A stretch of DNA of 64,000 nucleotides from Prinia subflava (taxonomy: Eukaryota; Chordata; Aves; Passeriformes; Cisticolidae): contig NW_026960613.1 in the NCBI RefSeq assembly GCF_021018805.1, forward strand, positions 1,612,001 through 1,676,000. Direction: 5' to 3'. A program made the translations under genes and the position numbers. This document shows positions 32,570 to 42,960 of this stretch, piece by piece. Within the stretch, counting starts at the first letter, position 1. Each line of letters opens with the position of its first letter. The notes beneath the pieces were generated by a model that worked only from the letters and a program-made list of their open reading frames with translations, ran no database searches and was not told the origin of the DNA.

Positions 32570-33512
32570 ACCATAATAATCATAAAAGGCATAGACAAAG
32601 GGATCAAGTGCACCCTCAGCAAGTTTGCAGATGACACCAAGCTGAGTGGTGCGGTTGACACATCTGAAGGACAGGATGCCATCCAGAGGGACCTGGACAA
32701 GCTCAGGAGGTTGGCCCATGGGAATCTCATGCGGTTTAAGAGGACCACGTGCAAGGTGCTGCACCTGGGTTGAGGCAACCCCTGATATCAATACAGGGTG
32801 AGGGATGAATGGATTGCAAGCAGCCCTGCTGGGAAGGACTTGGGGGTGCTATTGGATGAGAGGCTGGACATGAGCTGGCATTGTGCACTGGTGGCCCAGA
32901 AAGCCAGTCGTATCCTGAGCTGCGTCAAAAGAAGCGTGGCCATCAGGTCGAGGGAGGGGATTCTCCCTCTTTACTCTTCTGAAACACCACCTGGAGTACT
33001 GCATCCAACTCTATGGTCCCCAGCACAGGAAGGACATCAACCTGCTGGAGCAAGTTCAGAGGAGGCCACCAAGATGATTAGAGGGTTGGAGCACCTTTCC
33101 TACAAGGAAAAGTTAAGAGAATTGGAATTGTTTGGTCTGGAGAAGAAAAGGCTTTGGGGTGACCTAATTGCCACCTTCCAGTACCTGAAAGGAGTCTACA
33201 AGAAAGACAGAGAGGGACTATTTACAAGAGCATGTAGTGATAGGACAAGGGCGAATGGCTTTAAGCTGATAGGTTGATTAGGTATTAGGAAGAAATTCTT
33301 CACTGTGGGGATGGTGAGGCGCTGGCACAGGTTTCCCAAAGAAGCAGTGAATGCCCCATCCCTAGCAGTGTTCAAGGACAGGCTAGGTGGGGCTCTGAGT
33401 AACCTGGTCTGGTGAAATGTGTCCCTGTCCATGGCGGGGGCTTTTGAACTAGATGATCTTTAAGGTCCTTTATAATCCAAGCCATTCTATGATTTTTGAT
33501 TCTAGGATTCTA
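32570..33512 (+). repeat. CR1 LINE, second half of reverse transcriptase and 3' end
   Basis: Begins with [24 protein letters not shown] (near 32627) is the catalytic box of CR1 reverse transcriptase. Continues through LGVLLDERLDMSW and LRELELFGLEKKRLWGD to the CR1 tail CCATTCTATGATTTTTGATTC at about 33512. The 3' end is intact. Confidence 0.92.
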
Positions 33513-33527
33513 AGAAGGAATCTCTGC

Positions 33528-34303
33528 TTTTTGCTCCAGGTGCCAGAGCAGAGATTCTCCTGCAGCTTGTGCTGAAGACCGTGGTGGCATGCAAGTTGTC
33601 CCCTTGCAGCCCAATGAGGTCCAAGGTGGAGCCGATATCCCTCCTGCAGCCCATGGAGGACCCCACACCACAGCAGGTGAACATGACATGAAGGAAGCTG
33701 AAGCCTGTGGGGAGTAGCCCACTCAGGAGGAGGTCTTCTGGCAGAACTCATTACCCTATGGAGGACCCATGCAGGAGCAGCCTGCTTCTGAAGGACTGTA
33801 CCCCATGGAAATGGAACATGCTGGAGCAGTTCTCAAAGAACTGCAACATGTGCAAAGGACCTGCATTTGAGAAATTTGTGGAGGATGGTATCCTGTGAAA
33901 AGTATCCCATGCTTGCACAGTGTGAGGAGGAAGGAGCAGCCAAGTTGAAGTGTTATGAACAGACTGCAACTCCCATTCCCATCCCTCTGCACTGCTCAGG
34001 GGAAAAGGAGGTAGAAGATTTGTCAGTGAAGTTGAGCCTTGGAAGAAGGGAAACGTGGTGGGGAGGTAATTTTATTTTTGTTTTATTTCTCACTATCCTG
34101 CTCTGTTATTAGTTGGCAATAAATAAAATCAGTCTTCTCCAAGGTGAGTGTTTTGCCCATGACAATAATTAATGAGTGACCTCCCTGTCTTTATCTCAAC
34201 CCCTGAGCTTTTCCATTGTTTTCTCCCCCTATGCTGTTGAGGAGATGGAGTAAGAGAGTGGCTTGGTGGGAACTTAATGGTCAACCAAGATCAATCCACT
34301 ACA
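33528..34303. mobile_element. LTR, TGTGGTGGGTTT family, reverse orientation
   Basis: Reverse complement relative of 18701-20857: it ends AATCCACTACA (reverse of TGTAGTGGATT), and carries the repeated CTGCAGCCCATGGAGGAC-type modules. The inner end is truncated at the CR1 tail. Confidence 0.8.
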
Positions 34304-34761
34304 GAGCAGAATGGAAACGTGAAGGAGAATGGGAGTTTAAAGGGGGCGTATGTCTTGTCAACTTTGGCTGTTTTTGGCCTACACTTTCCTAGTGTATAAT
34401 GCCAAAGGCTATGAAGCCCAGTTTGTTGTTAGTCAGCTTCTGAAGGAAAGAATGCATGTGCAGTGGAGGTGGTAAACTCCTGTGCATGGACATTCCCTTA
34501 ATGAGTATCTGTCTCATAGACTCTTCACATTTTTTACCCATGTAACTAAACAACCTTCCCCATGTGCTGGGTATAGAGGACTGCAAAGGTTATTTCCCCT
34601 GTTTTTGCAGTACTGGTGAAAATCAAAGTTGTGTGGGCCCTCTTCCACAACTGGAGTATTATGGGGTGAACAGCATGATGCTTGAGGAGAAAACACAATT
34701 CTTGGCATGATATACAGCTGATCAGAAAAATATTTCTGACTTTCAAAAAGAACTGTTACTA
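34304..34761 (-). other. Unassigned stretch, possibly old Polinton sequence
   Basis: Only short broken frames occur (for example one with FLQKLTNNKLGFIAFGIIH on the minus strand near 34390-34450). It may continue the Polinton-like piece at 34762-35025, but I recognise no motif. Confidence 0.3.
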
Positions 34762-35025
34762 TTACCAGTAAGATGTGAAAATTTTGAGGGACGCCTGCAG
34801 ATCATACAGGAATGAAATTATGGTGATAACTTGGGCTATCAGAGCCAAGCATTCCTCAAACCCCTGATTACCAGCACTGTCCAATGTGATTGCTTCCTGA
34901 TGCCTGGCTATGTCTTTGTAGAAAAGTCTAATGGAGAAATATGCGGACAACGTGTCATGTCTGCAATAAAGAAGCAAATCAAGGAATGCTTCTGAGAAGC
35001 TATGAACAAAAAGTATCCCTGTCAA
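34762..35025 (-). pseudogene. Fragment resembling a conserved Maverick/Polinton structural protein
   Basis: The minus strand encodes about 87 residues in one frame. The stretch AFLDLLLYCRHDTLSAYFS followed by LFYKD and then GNQGFEECLALIAQ fits my recollection of the segment Y.A.LETLL(S/N)YG...LFYKD.AG.....GN.G in the Polinton family catalogued as F54H12.2-like, which I believe is a capsid component. The match is short and one-sided: residues after it do not align in any frame. It lies 3 kb downstream, on the same strand, from the better-supported Polinton integrase and penton-like pieces. Could be chance; a profile search is needed to decide. Confidence 0.35.
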
Positions 35026-35592
35026 AATATAGCTCTTTTTCTAGCAATGGAATGGGCCTCCATTCTTTGGGTTTTCCATGTATTTTGCACCTTTCAGCCT
35101 GTCTTGATTTTTTTCTTTATCCTGTCCTAGTTAGACTGCTGCCTGGCACAACCCATCCTTTTTCCTTTAAGTCACTGGAGCCAGTTTTCCCTCTGGGGTC
35201 ATGAAGCAGCTCTCTTTCTTTGAAAGCTCTTTCTTTGAATATAATCAAGCCTCAAGACCTCCTGTTCTCCTGTTTGGTTGGTGTTTCTAGCTTGTATAGG
35301 AGGTTCTTGAAAATGCATTCAAACACATTTGTATGATGCTTTTAACACCTGGCTTAATAATTTCCAAGGTCCTTTTCCAAAGCAGAATGTTTAGAAAGAC
35401 AGGCTATGGAATATACTTCCAGAGTCTCTATCCCATACATCGCAGGAATGCCTTGAAAACCAGGGAGACCACTGCCAGCCTGGGCTCTGTGTTAATTCAT
35501 GTACAGGATCAGCTCCTCATAGTTCTTTGCCACTACCTATTTGGCATGGTTTCTAAAATTTCAGAGACCACTGGGTCCACAGATGCAGCTTC
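35026..35592. other. No gene recognised
   Basis: Non-coding 0.57 kb. If the Polinton reading is right, old Polinton DNA would be expected here on the minus strand, but I see no motif. Confidence 0.4.
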
Positions 35593-35597
35593 ACAAT

Positions 35598-36339
35598 TGT
35601 CTTGGTTTGGAAAGACAGGTATCTGTCAGGGAAAACTGGAGTTCTTCTTGGAATGGAGAATGTAAAAACCCCCTCCCTCCAAATTATTACAATTTTGCAA
35701 TTAGGAGCTTTCAGGCAAAAATATGGGAATAGGAATAACAGTTCTTTACTAGGAATATTTAAAAAAATACAAATGCAGTAGTACAAAAAAAAACCAAACA
35801 AGCAAACAAACAAAAGTCCTAGAAAACCCTGACAGAGTCAGAGATACGACCTGACACCCTGTTGTCAGGGTGTTGGAAGCAGTCTGAAATAAGTCTTCCT
35901 AGTGTAACAGGTGTTGTTCTGTGAAGTAGAGATGATCCTGTAGAAAAAAAGGGTCCAGTGCTGGCAAGATGGGTCCGGTCTTCCTCCAAGAATTCAGTGG
36001 AAAAAACGGCTCAATTGGTGTTTGGGATGGCTGGTTTTATCCCGGTGGAAAGGCTTTGGCTCCTCCCATTTGGTGGAGCATCTCACAATGGAATGAAGTA
36101 ACGTCATGCAAGAGGCCTTAAATGGCCCATTCACAGGTGATGTCCCTTGGAGGAGGATGGGTGGAGGAAGAGATAAGAAGGCACTGCCATATCTGGTGTT
36201 ATCAGTTGTCCCATTAACAGAAGGCATCCGCTCTCTTCCCCCCCTAGATTACAAGAGATAAAGAACAATATCTCCCAACCCGTTTCAACAGATGAAAATA
36301 GAATACACATTTTTGGTTACATTTTTTCAACCCAAGACC
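35598..36339. mobile_element. ERVL-type solo LTR, TGTCTTGGTTTG family, target duplication ACAAT
   Basis: 742 bp, TGTCTTGGTTTGGAAAGAC...CAACCCAAGACC, with ACAAT at 35593-35597 and 36340-36344. Ends carry long inverted repeats (TGTCTTGG / CCAAGAC). Matches 4432-4990 and, in reverse, 59065-59341. Confidence 0.88.
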
Positions 36340-36344
36340 ACAAT

Positions 36345-36665
36345 CACCTTCACAAAGTAAAACAAGACATGCTTGTGATTACAGGCACAGTACAGCTTAT
36401 CATATGTCACCATAACAGCCACATTGTCATTACTTCTGTTTGGAACACAGCATGATAATGGAAAGAAAAAGTTCTCAGCAAGCTAGTGCTCTACAGTGTC
36501 CATGTAGAGGCAGAGCAAATTAAACCCTCCAGTGATATCTGCTACAAAGGGAAATTTCTTAGCAACAATCCTTGAAGAAGCCCCCAAAATATGTTCTATT
36601 TCCCTAGTTGTAGGAAAATTGTAAAAGATTTTCATTTGTTTTAAGCTTTGTTTTCCTTATGACAG
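36345..36665. other. No gene recognised
   Basis: Short non-coding stretch between two solo LTRs. Confidence 0.4.
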
Positions 36666-36674
36666 GATGGCAGA

Positions 36675-37271
36675 CCAGGGTCCTGGGTCTGGCTGGGATA
36701 GAGTTAATTTTTTTCATAGTACCTTGTACGGTGCTACTTTTTGGATTTGTGATGAGAGCAGTGTTGATAATACCCATGTTTAAGCTATTACTGCTCAGTG
36801 CTTACACACCATGAAGGCATTTTCTGCTTCACACACTGCCCTGCCAGCGAGGAGGGGGGGCTGTGCAGAAAGCTTGGTAGGGACACAGGCAGGACAGCTG
36901 ACCCAAACTCACCAACAGGATACTCTGTACCATATGACATCATGCTCAGCCATAAAAACTGGGAGCGGATAAGTTTGCCATTAAGATTAGGGACTGACTG
37001 GGCATCAATTGACTGGTGGTGAGCAATTGTAGGGGTTTCTGCATCACTTATTTTTCCTGGATTTGTTTTTCTTTGTTGTATTTATTTTTGGGGGCTTTTT
37101 GGGATTTTTTTTTGTGTGTGTGTGTTTTTTTTAAAACTTATTAAATGGTCTTTATCACAATTCATGTGTTTTTGCACTTTTACCCTTGCAATTCTTACCC
37201 CATCTCACCGTGAGGGGAGTGAGTAAGTGGCTGTGTGGTGCTTAGATGCCTACTGGGGTTAAACCACAACA
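36675..37271. mobile_element. ERVL-type solo LTR, GGTTAAACCACAACA-ending family
   Basis: Contains CTGGGATAGAGTTAATTTTT, the CAGCTGACCCAAACT block, CATATGACATCATGCTCAGC and ends CTGGGGTTAAACCACAACA. I recognise this as a common avian ERVL LTR type. A (TG)n/T-rich simple repeat lies at 37099-37135. The left end is uncertain by some 10 bases. Confidence 0.75.
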
Positions 37272-37978
37272 ACTAGGCCTATGGCTGGAGAGGCAATGGC
37301 TGAAGCTTTGTTGTGGAGGGTAATAAGATTATTCATAATATGACTGATCTCCATCAACACGGAGATGGCTGGATAATAGTCTTTCTGCAAAGTATACTGC
37401 CATATCTTGCCCTACAGCGCTATTTTAAAGATGGTGTCTGATTTGCGGAAAAAGACTCCACAACTATTAAGAGTTAGTTGAAGAGTATTTCTGTCGGCAT
37501 GGACACCAGGCGTGATGCGGGATCTTTCCCAAAGGCATGTGCAACTCCAAAGAGTTATCTTTCTCTGCTTATTCTCTAAAATGTTACATATGCATTAAGT
37601 TCTCTATGGATATTTATTACCTAACCCCGCCTATTCTTGCTTTGTATTAAAATGAGCTTATCCGTCTTTTGCACCTGTGCAATGACCTCTGGTAGTCATT
37701 GGTGGTCTTCATGATGAAGTAATGCAAGTCTTCCTCTCGTTTGATCTTTTTACTCCGTCCTCTTGCCCATGCTCACTGGCTTCTTGGTCACAGTTTGAGC
37801 CGCAAGGCTAACCTTGGTCATAACAGTCCTTATCACTGCCTCAAGCAGACAGTTTCTTTCTTATCCGCTAGCCTCGCATTCTTTTCATCTTGCTGTTGAA
37901 AGCAATGGCCTTGCTTCCTCTTGAAAGTCCAGCAAATGTTGAGCGAGATACATTGTTCAGACTATTACCCCTAATTGA
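37272..37978 (-). pseudogene. Possible further Polinton sequence, heavily decayed
   Basis: Continues downstream of the penton-like fragment on the same strand. Short broken frames include a Lys/Arg-rich piece near 37690-37800 (for instance KKIKREEDL), as expected of a small basic Polinton protein, but I cannot assign it. Stops are frequent in all frames. Confidence 0.3.
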
Positions 37979-38222
37979 TCACCCTTTGACTTTTAGCCCC
38001 CTTGTTTCAATGTCTTTGTCAATGTTATTCCATATATGTGAGTACTGCATTTCCGCAAGCCCTACCTCCCATTTGCCTGAGAACTCCAGGGGTTTCACCA
38101 CCTGTGAGGTGAATTTTGAGTTGGTGTTTTGGGGGAAATTTCTGGCAGACAGAGCTGGGCAGTGTGATGTAAATACCCTTGTCTGCAGTCTTTCCCCCAA
38201 TGCTGCCCCAGTCACTAGACAT
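37979..38222 (-). pseudogene. N-terminus of a Polinton penton-like capsid gene (frameshifted)
   Basis: The ATG at 38222 on the minus strand opens MSSDWGSIGG and then KGIYITLPSS; after one frame change in the C-run near 38115 the second frame gives NTNSKFTSQV, KPLEFSGKWEVGLAEMQY and SHIWNNI, ending at a TAG/TAA near 37979. The pattern (Y.TLPS...FP.NT.S.F...L..P.E..G.WEVGL.EM.Y...W.NI) is one I associate with the N-terminus of the conserved Polinton/Maverick gene thought to be the penton (minor capsid) protein. Its start overlaps the stop of the integrase fragment upstream (ATGTCTAG), as in compact viral genomes. About 80 residues remain; the rest of the jelly roll is lost or unrecognisable. 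Confidence 0.6.
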
Positions 38223-38530
38223 CCTGTACTTGTAAAGCTTCTATCCAGCTGTTAAATTTCTGGGGCCAGTCATGCCTCTTTATGAGCAGCTGTTTCACTT
38301 TTGCAGCAATAACCTCAATTTTGTAGATTCTGTCCTCATCAGGATTCACTTTTTGAAGGGTTCAGGGTAAAATATCCCCTTGATTGCTTCATGACCATAG
38401 TGTATTAAGCGGTACATGAATATCTGTCCCATCCTCAAAACTTCAGGTACTATGAAAATTTCATCCATGAACATCTGCTTATAACCTTTCTGAAATTCTT
38501 CTTTTGTTGTATACACCCTGAGAATTTGAG
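38215..38530 (-). pseudogene. Polinton/Maverick integrase C-terminus with chromodomain-like tail
   Basis: The minus strand from about 38530 reads [29 protein letters not shown], then EAIKGIFYPEPFKK; after one frame change near 38355 it reads VNPDEDRIYKIE, LLIKRHDWPQKFNSWIEAL and stops at TAG (38215-38217). The order F.KGY....EEIF.V..V....-YRL....E.IKG.FY...L.KV followed by a chromodomain-like ...YKIE......W.GWP.KFNSWI is what I know from Polinton integrases (the F54H12.3-like transposon proteins). The catalytic core would lie upstream, where a CR1 has inserted (38535 onward). Gypsy-type integrases also carry chromodomains, but the KGY..EIF and KFNSWI context favours Polinton. Confidence 0.62.
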
Positions 38531-38534
38531 CAGA

Positions 38535-39530
38535 TGCACAGATTCTTTAACTTAAAACCAATCTCCATAAATGGTTTTGCAAAATGCTGCTTGAACTCTG
38601 TCAGTCTTGGTGTTGTGACCACTTCCCTGGGGAGCATGTTCCAGCACCCAACAACCCTCTGGGTGAAGAACCTTTTCCTAATATCCAACCTAAACTTCCC
38701 CTGACACAGCTTCATGCCGTTCCCTCAGGTTCTATCACTGGTCACCAGAGAGAAGAGATTCGTGCCTGCCCTTCCGTTTCCCCTCATGAGGAAGCTGTAT
38801 GTAGACTGTGATGAGGTCTCCCCTTAGCCTCCTCTAAGCTGAACAAAACAAGTGACCTCAGCCACTCCTCATAAGGCTTACCCTCCAGACCCTTCACCAT
38901 CTTCATGGCCCTCCTTTGGATGCTCTCCAGTAGCTTTATTTCCTTCCTTTATTGTGGCTCCCACACAGTACTCAAAGTGAGGCCTTGCCAGCACAGAGTA
39001 GAGTGAGACAATCACCTCCCTCAACTGGCTAGCCTGATGCACCCCAGGACATGGTTGGCCCTCCTGGCTGCCAGGGCACTGCTGACTCACATTCAACTTT
39101 CCATCAACCAGGACCCCTAGGTCCCTTTCTGCAGTGCTGGTCTCTAGCCTCTCGTTCCCCAGTTTGTCTGTCCATGCAGGGTTTCCCTGTGCCAGGTGCA
39201 GAATCTGGCACTTGTCTTTAAGCTCCATATGGTTGGTGATTGCACAGCCCTCTGATTTGTCTAGGTCTCTCAGCTTCTGAGGGAGACAAGAGCTCCTCCC
39301 AATTTAGTGTCTCTGGCAAATTTACTCAGTATACTTTTGAGTCCTGCGTCCAAACAGTAATGAAGATGTTGAAGAGCATTGTCGCTAAAATGGTTCCCTG
39401 CAGAACTCCACTAGTGACCAGACTGATGCAACCTCAATTACCCTTTGTGCCTGACCGGCAAGCCATGGCATTATGTATTTACCTAGCTGTATGCTGGAAA
39501 TTTTGTCCAGAAGGATATGACACCTTAAAG
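38535..39530 (-). repeat. CR1 LINE, reverse transcriptase end and 3' part
   Basis: On the minus strand, motifs [16 protein letters not shown] and [11 protein letters not shown] (38560-38710) mark the CR1 ORF2 C-terminus, and [13 protein letters not shown] (39090-39130) lies upstream, with the RT palm blocks in shifted frames near 39200-39400. It abuts the Polinton integrase fragment, so it probably inserted into the Polinton. The right end is approximate. Confidence 0.85.
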
Positions 39531-39540
39531 AACCTAGAAA

Positions 39541-40003
39541 TGAAACAACACACTTTCAAGATAATATTAGTATAGGAGGTAATTAAAAAGTTGGTGTTTA
39601 TTGGAGGCCTCCAGGGGCAGATATGGAAAATGTCCACAAAATGCCCAACCCCCACAGGGTGAATACGGTTTTACATGTTTAGCAAATTAGAATAATTGAC
39701 AAAAATCAACAATTAGGAGCAAGTGGTGATGCAATTTTCCCTGGTTTATCCCTCTCTAAATCCTCCCCCCTCAGATAGAAACTAAACTTTGTTTATGAAA
39801 ATGTATCTTGAAGAGCTTTTTCTTGGCCTTGGTTCCCAGAAAGAACCAAGATAGGATAGGGGGTCTTGTAATGTGTTTTGTCTTTCTGCCTATCAGGGAA
39901 GCAAAAAGGTAAGGAAAGCTAGCTACAAAGAATAGGCTACAGAGCTACAAATATATGTGTAAAGAATATAGAGAATATATAAAAGCAAAAAAGGCAAAAA
40001 TCA
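39541..40003 (-). repeat. ERV-C 3' LTR (approximate)
   Basis: On the minus strand the tract AAAAAGGGAGGAAAT is followed by TGATTTTTGCC at 40003, a proper polypurine tract to LTR junction. CAATAAACACCAAC lies near 39592, close to the other end, which I place near 39541. Confidence 0.6.
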
Positions 40004-40059
40004 ATTTCCTCCCTTTTTAGAGACTAACAAGACACTACTTTGTCTGGTCTCTATTCCAT

Positions 40060-40681
40060 ATTTAACCACACCATCGTATCATACAGCCAACTATTATGCA
40101 AAGACTAACTACAGATATAAGTGATATGAACAGTTCCTTTTATCCAGTCCCAGTTCGATAACCATGAAGTGAGTGTACTGAAGGTATATTAAAGGTTCAG
40201 TAAGCTCTTTTGAGAGCTACCTGATGTAGAATCTGAATTTGCTTCCAAATTTCAACCAAATCCTTATTAATTCTTTCTCTCTGGTCTACATAAGAACAAT
40301 AACCAGTGTTAATTATTTTGTGGCTAGTAGGAAATTGAAAGCCGTTCTGTTTTGTAAAACTATACCAGACAAATCATGGACTTCTTGTAAGGCTGAAATT
40401 GCATCTGAAATTTGCTTTTCACTATGTTCAATAACCCTTAATATGACCAAATATTATGTTTGGAATTACAGCCCCATGGGCAGAGGCCTGATCTTTAGCT
40501 AAGGGCAGAACTTACCAGGCCTCATTTTCACATATCTGATACCACCTTGACAAGTTTTTCTTATGAAGAGCTTTGGGATACAAATTTGGACTAAAGCCAC
40601 ATGCAGATTTTGGGATCAAATCTGAATCATGGTTACCAATTGTGCAGATAAAAGGCACAAAAGAACAAATTTAAACCACAT
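40060..40681 (-). pseudogene. env: ERV-C env remnant with internal deletion
   Basis: The ATG at 40681 (minus) begins MWFKFVLLCLLSAQLV, a good signal peptide. Within a few dozen codons the sequence reaches transmembrane-unit material: VHDLSGIVLQNRTAFNFLLA near 40340 is the heptad/LQNR region of gamma-type envs. Most of the surface unit is absent and several stops interrupt the rest. No CX6CC motif can be read cleanly. Confidence 0.6.
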
Positions 40682-40739
40682 TGTCCTGATTTGTATCAGT
40701 TTCTGTTTTCCAGTTGTTTCAGGAGCAAAGGTCTTCTTA

Positions 40740-41521
40740 ACTCTGGAGTAGTGAATTCAGGATTCTCTGACAGTGCCCCTGGTTTCAGTGAGGGTAGTCA
40801 GGACTTGGAATGTCCCTTTCCACTTAGCTTGTAAGGGTCACTGTCTCATCATTTAACATAGTCTCCAGGCTGGAATAGATGAGCAGGTGTGTCCAGTCCT
40901 ATTGGTCTGGAGAACACGACAAATCTCTGGAACTTCTGCAAAGTGAAACTTAAAGCTATTAAATACCTCTGTAAGTCAATTTCCCCCCTCATATATGAAT
41001 TTCTCTCATAATATACACAATATGATATGGCCTGTTATGCGATATTTCATAAGGACTTATGTTATCTCTCCACCTTGGTTGTATGCGGATTCTCAGTAAG
41101 TCTATATGCAAGGCCTGAACCCATGTCATGGATGTTTCTGGCAAATTTTACTAATCTGTGTTTTGAGGGTTCCATTCACATGTTCAGCCTTACCACTTGT
41201 CTGGGGTGTATCTAGAATTTACAGATCCCAAACAATTCCCAATATTGGACTAATTTCCCCAATTACTTGGGGACCAACCCCAAAGGAAGCCCAAACCTTG
41301 GAATTATATGACTGAGCAAAGCTCACACCACTTCCCTAGCTGTGTTAGTGTGACAGGAGTAAGCTTCAGACCATCCACTAAAGGTGTCAACCAACACCAA
41401 CACCTGCTGCTTTCCTTACTTGGTAACTCAGCAAAATTGATTTGCCAGTAATGTCCAGGAAAATCCTCTGTCTCAAGGGGTTTTTTCCCCAAGAAATATG
41501 GGCTTAGAGTCTTTTTTCCTT
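40740..41521 (-). pseudogene. pol: ERV-C pol, integrase core and C-terminus
   Basis: On the minus strand, 41492-41390 gives DFPGHYWQINFAELPS, the start of the gamma integrase core; after a frame change, VDTFSGWSEAY holds the first core region, followed by a broken VPK.LG segment. Near 40870 HLFQPGDYVK and GKGHSK match the C-terminal domain of gamma integrases. Several stops are present. Confidence 0.7.
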
Positions 41522-42131
41522 TGAGTGCCCATGCCAGAAGCAGAAGAAAGAGTCGGAGTTCGCCAGCTCAGGTTTCTCAAGGTTGTTTATTGTCTCAGGT
41601 TTCTCAAGGTTGTTTATTGTCTCTTATCTCTAAGTTCTTTCTGTGCCCAGCAAAGGTCCTTGCTGCGGCAGGAGCACAGGGCAACTCTCTCCCCCAGGTT
41701 GGAAGTGCTAGACCCTTTATACCCTTTCTCTGACCCAACCACTGTCCACAACATATTCCTTATTTACAGTCTATTACCAATACCTACTACCTATACTAGA
41801 CATGTCACTTCTGTCCTACACCAATCCCTTGTGACCCATCACAGCAAAAGATGGAGGACAAAGACAAGAAAGAAGAAGAACAGAGCCACACCCTGATTCC
41901 TCCATCTTGCCTTCCCCATTGGCACCCGGTGATTAGCTATTATTTACATTAAACTCTTGGGGTCTGTAGATCTTCGTGCAATGCTGGTAATTTTCCCCAT
42001 GGGCTCAGATCAAAGGCAGTGTCACTTTGGGCCCTGTGCCAGGGTCTCAGACCCCCCTGCAAGGGTCCCAACCCCCCTGTCAGGGTCCCGGACCATCCAG
42101 GGCAGCCAGAGGGATGCCCTGGACTCTGACA
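41522..42131 (-). mobile_element. Solo LTR nested in ERV-C integrase, with duplicated poly(A) region
   Basis: 610 bp; on the minus strand TGTCAGAGTCCAGGGC...GGGCACTCA. A perfect 27-bp tandem duplication at 41567-41620 contains the reverse of CAATAAAC, so the poly(A) signal is present twice. Three imperfect AGGGTC.CA.CCCCCCT units lie at about 42042-42095. It splits the zinc-binding part of ERV-C integrase from its core. No exact target duplication was seen. Confidence 0.7.
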
Positions 42132-42960
42132 CCTCTGTTATTTCTAGCACAACTCTTTTGCTCATGTTTGGGTTGTTTCTATAGCAGATTTCATATTTGC
42201 TTGTTATAGATTGTACAATGTCAGTCATTTCCCTGTCTGTTACTACCTTCTTCAGATGTTTCAAAAGGTTCTCTGTTCCCCTATGGGTGCTTTCATGTTC
42301 TCGCTGAGGTGGGACTACCATCTGTCCCTCTGATCTAATAGCCCATCCACTTTCTCTGATTTTAGCTTTTGTGCCGGAAAACTGATGGTCTTTCTGATCA
42401 CACTTTGGAGCACTGACAAATCATTTCCTCTCTGTGGCACTGCCTTTTTCTGCAGCCCCTCTTACTACTTCATCAGCAAAATGATTCTTTAATTTGGGGG
42501 TTGTTTCCTCATTTTGATGAGCTTTGCAATGCATAAAAGCTGTTTCTCTTGACTTCCAAATACTCTGTAGCAGTGCATGGATCTGTTCAGTATGTTTGAT
42601 TCCACTACTTTGAACAGTCAGCAGTCCTCTTTCCCTCCAGATGATTTCACTGACATACATAGACAACGTTAAATGGATATTCAGAATTAGTCCATATTTT
42701 TACCTTCTTTCCTTCGCTCAGTTCTAAATCTTTTGTTGATGCAATGTGTTCATCTTTCTGTGATGATACATCTGATGGCAAGGCCTTTGTCCTGATTACT
42801 TGGTTCGTGGTTGTCACTGCATAGCTTGTCATCTGTTTGTTATTTTGCACAAAGCTGCTCTTGTCTGCATGCAGCTCCCAATCTGGATCTTCTGAAGGCA
42901 TGTCCTTCAGATCTGGTCTGCTGGAATAGGTCTTTTCCACGGTCTGTAAGCAGTCATATT
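42132..42960 (-). pseudogene. pol: ERV-C pol, RNase H and integrase N-terminus
   Basis: Minus-strand frames give YSSRPDLKDMPSEDPDWELH and LELSEGKKVKIWTNSEY (RNase H; the usual TDG and TDS active-site Asp residues appear as H-A-D and T-N-S, so catalysis is lost), then HQNEETTPKLKNHFADEVV (end of RNase H), then a piece of integrase (THRGTENLLKHLKK). Compare ERV-D at 48110-48952, where the same blocks are better kept. Confidence 0.75.

Noticed and set aside
37099..37135. (TG)n/T run as a regulatory element
   Set aside because: A simple repeat in an ERVL LTR tail; nothing marks it as functional.
38215..38530. Polinton-like integrase as a Gypsy/Ty3 chromovirus instead
   Set aside because: Considered because chromoviruses also end in a chromodomain. 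No Gypsy gag, RT or LTR lies nearby, and the downstream gene has the Polinton penton-like start, so Polinton is preferred; a profile search could still overturn this.
42045..42100. Repeated AGGGTC..CCCCC units as a CRISPR array
   Set aside because: The units are adjacent and imperfect with no spacers; this is a minisatellite-like part of an LTR in a vertebrate genome.
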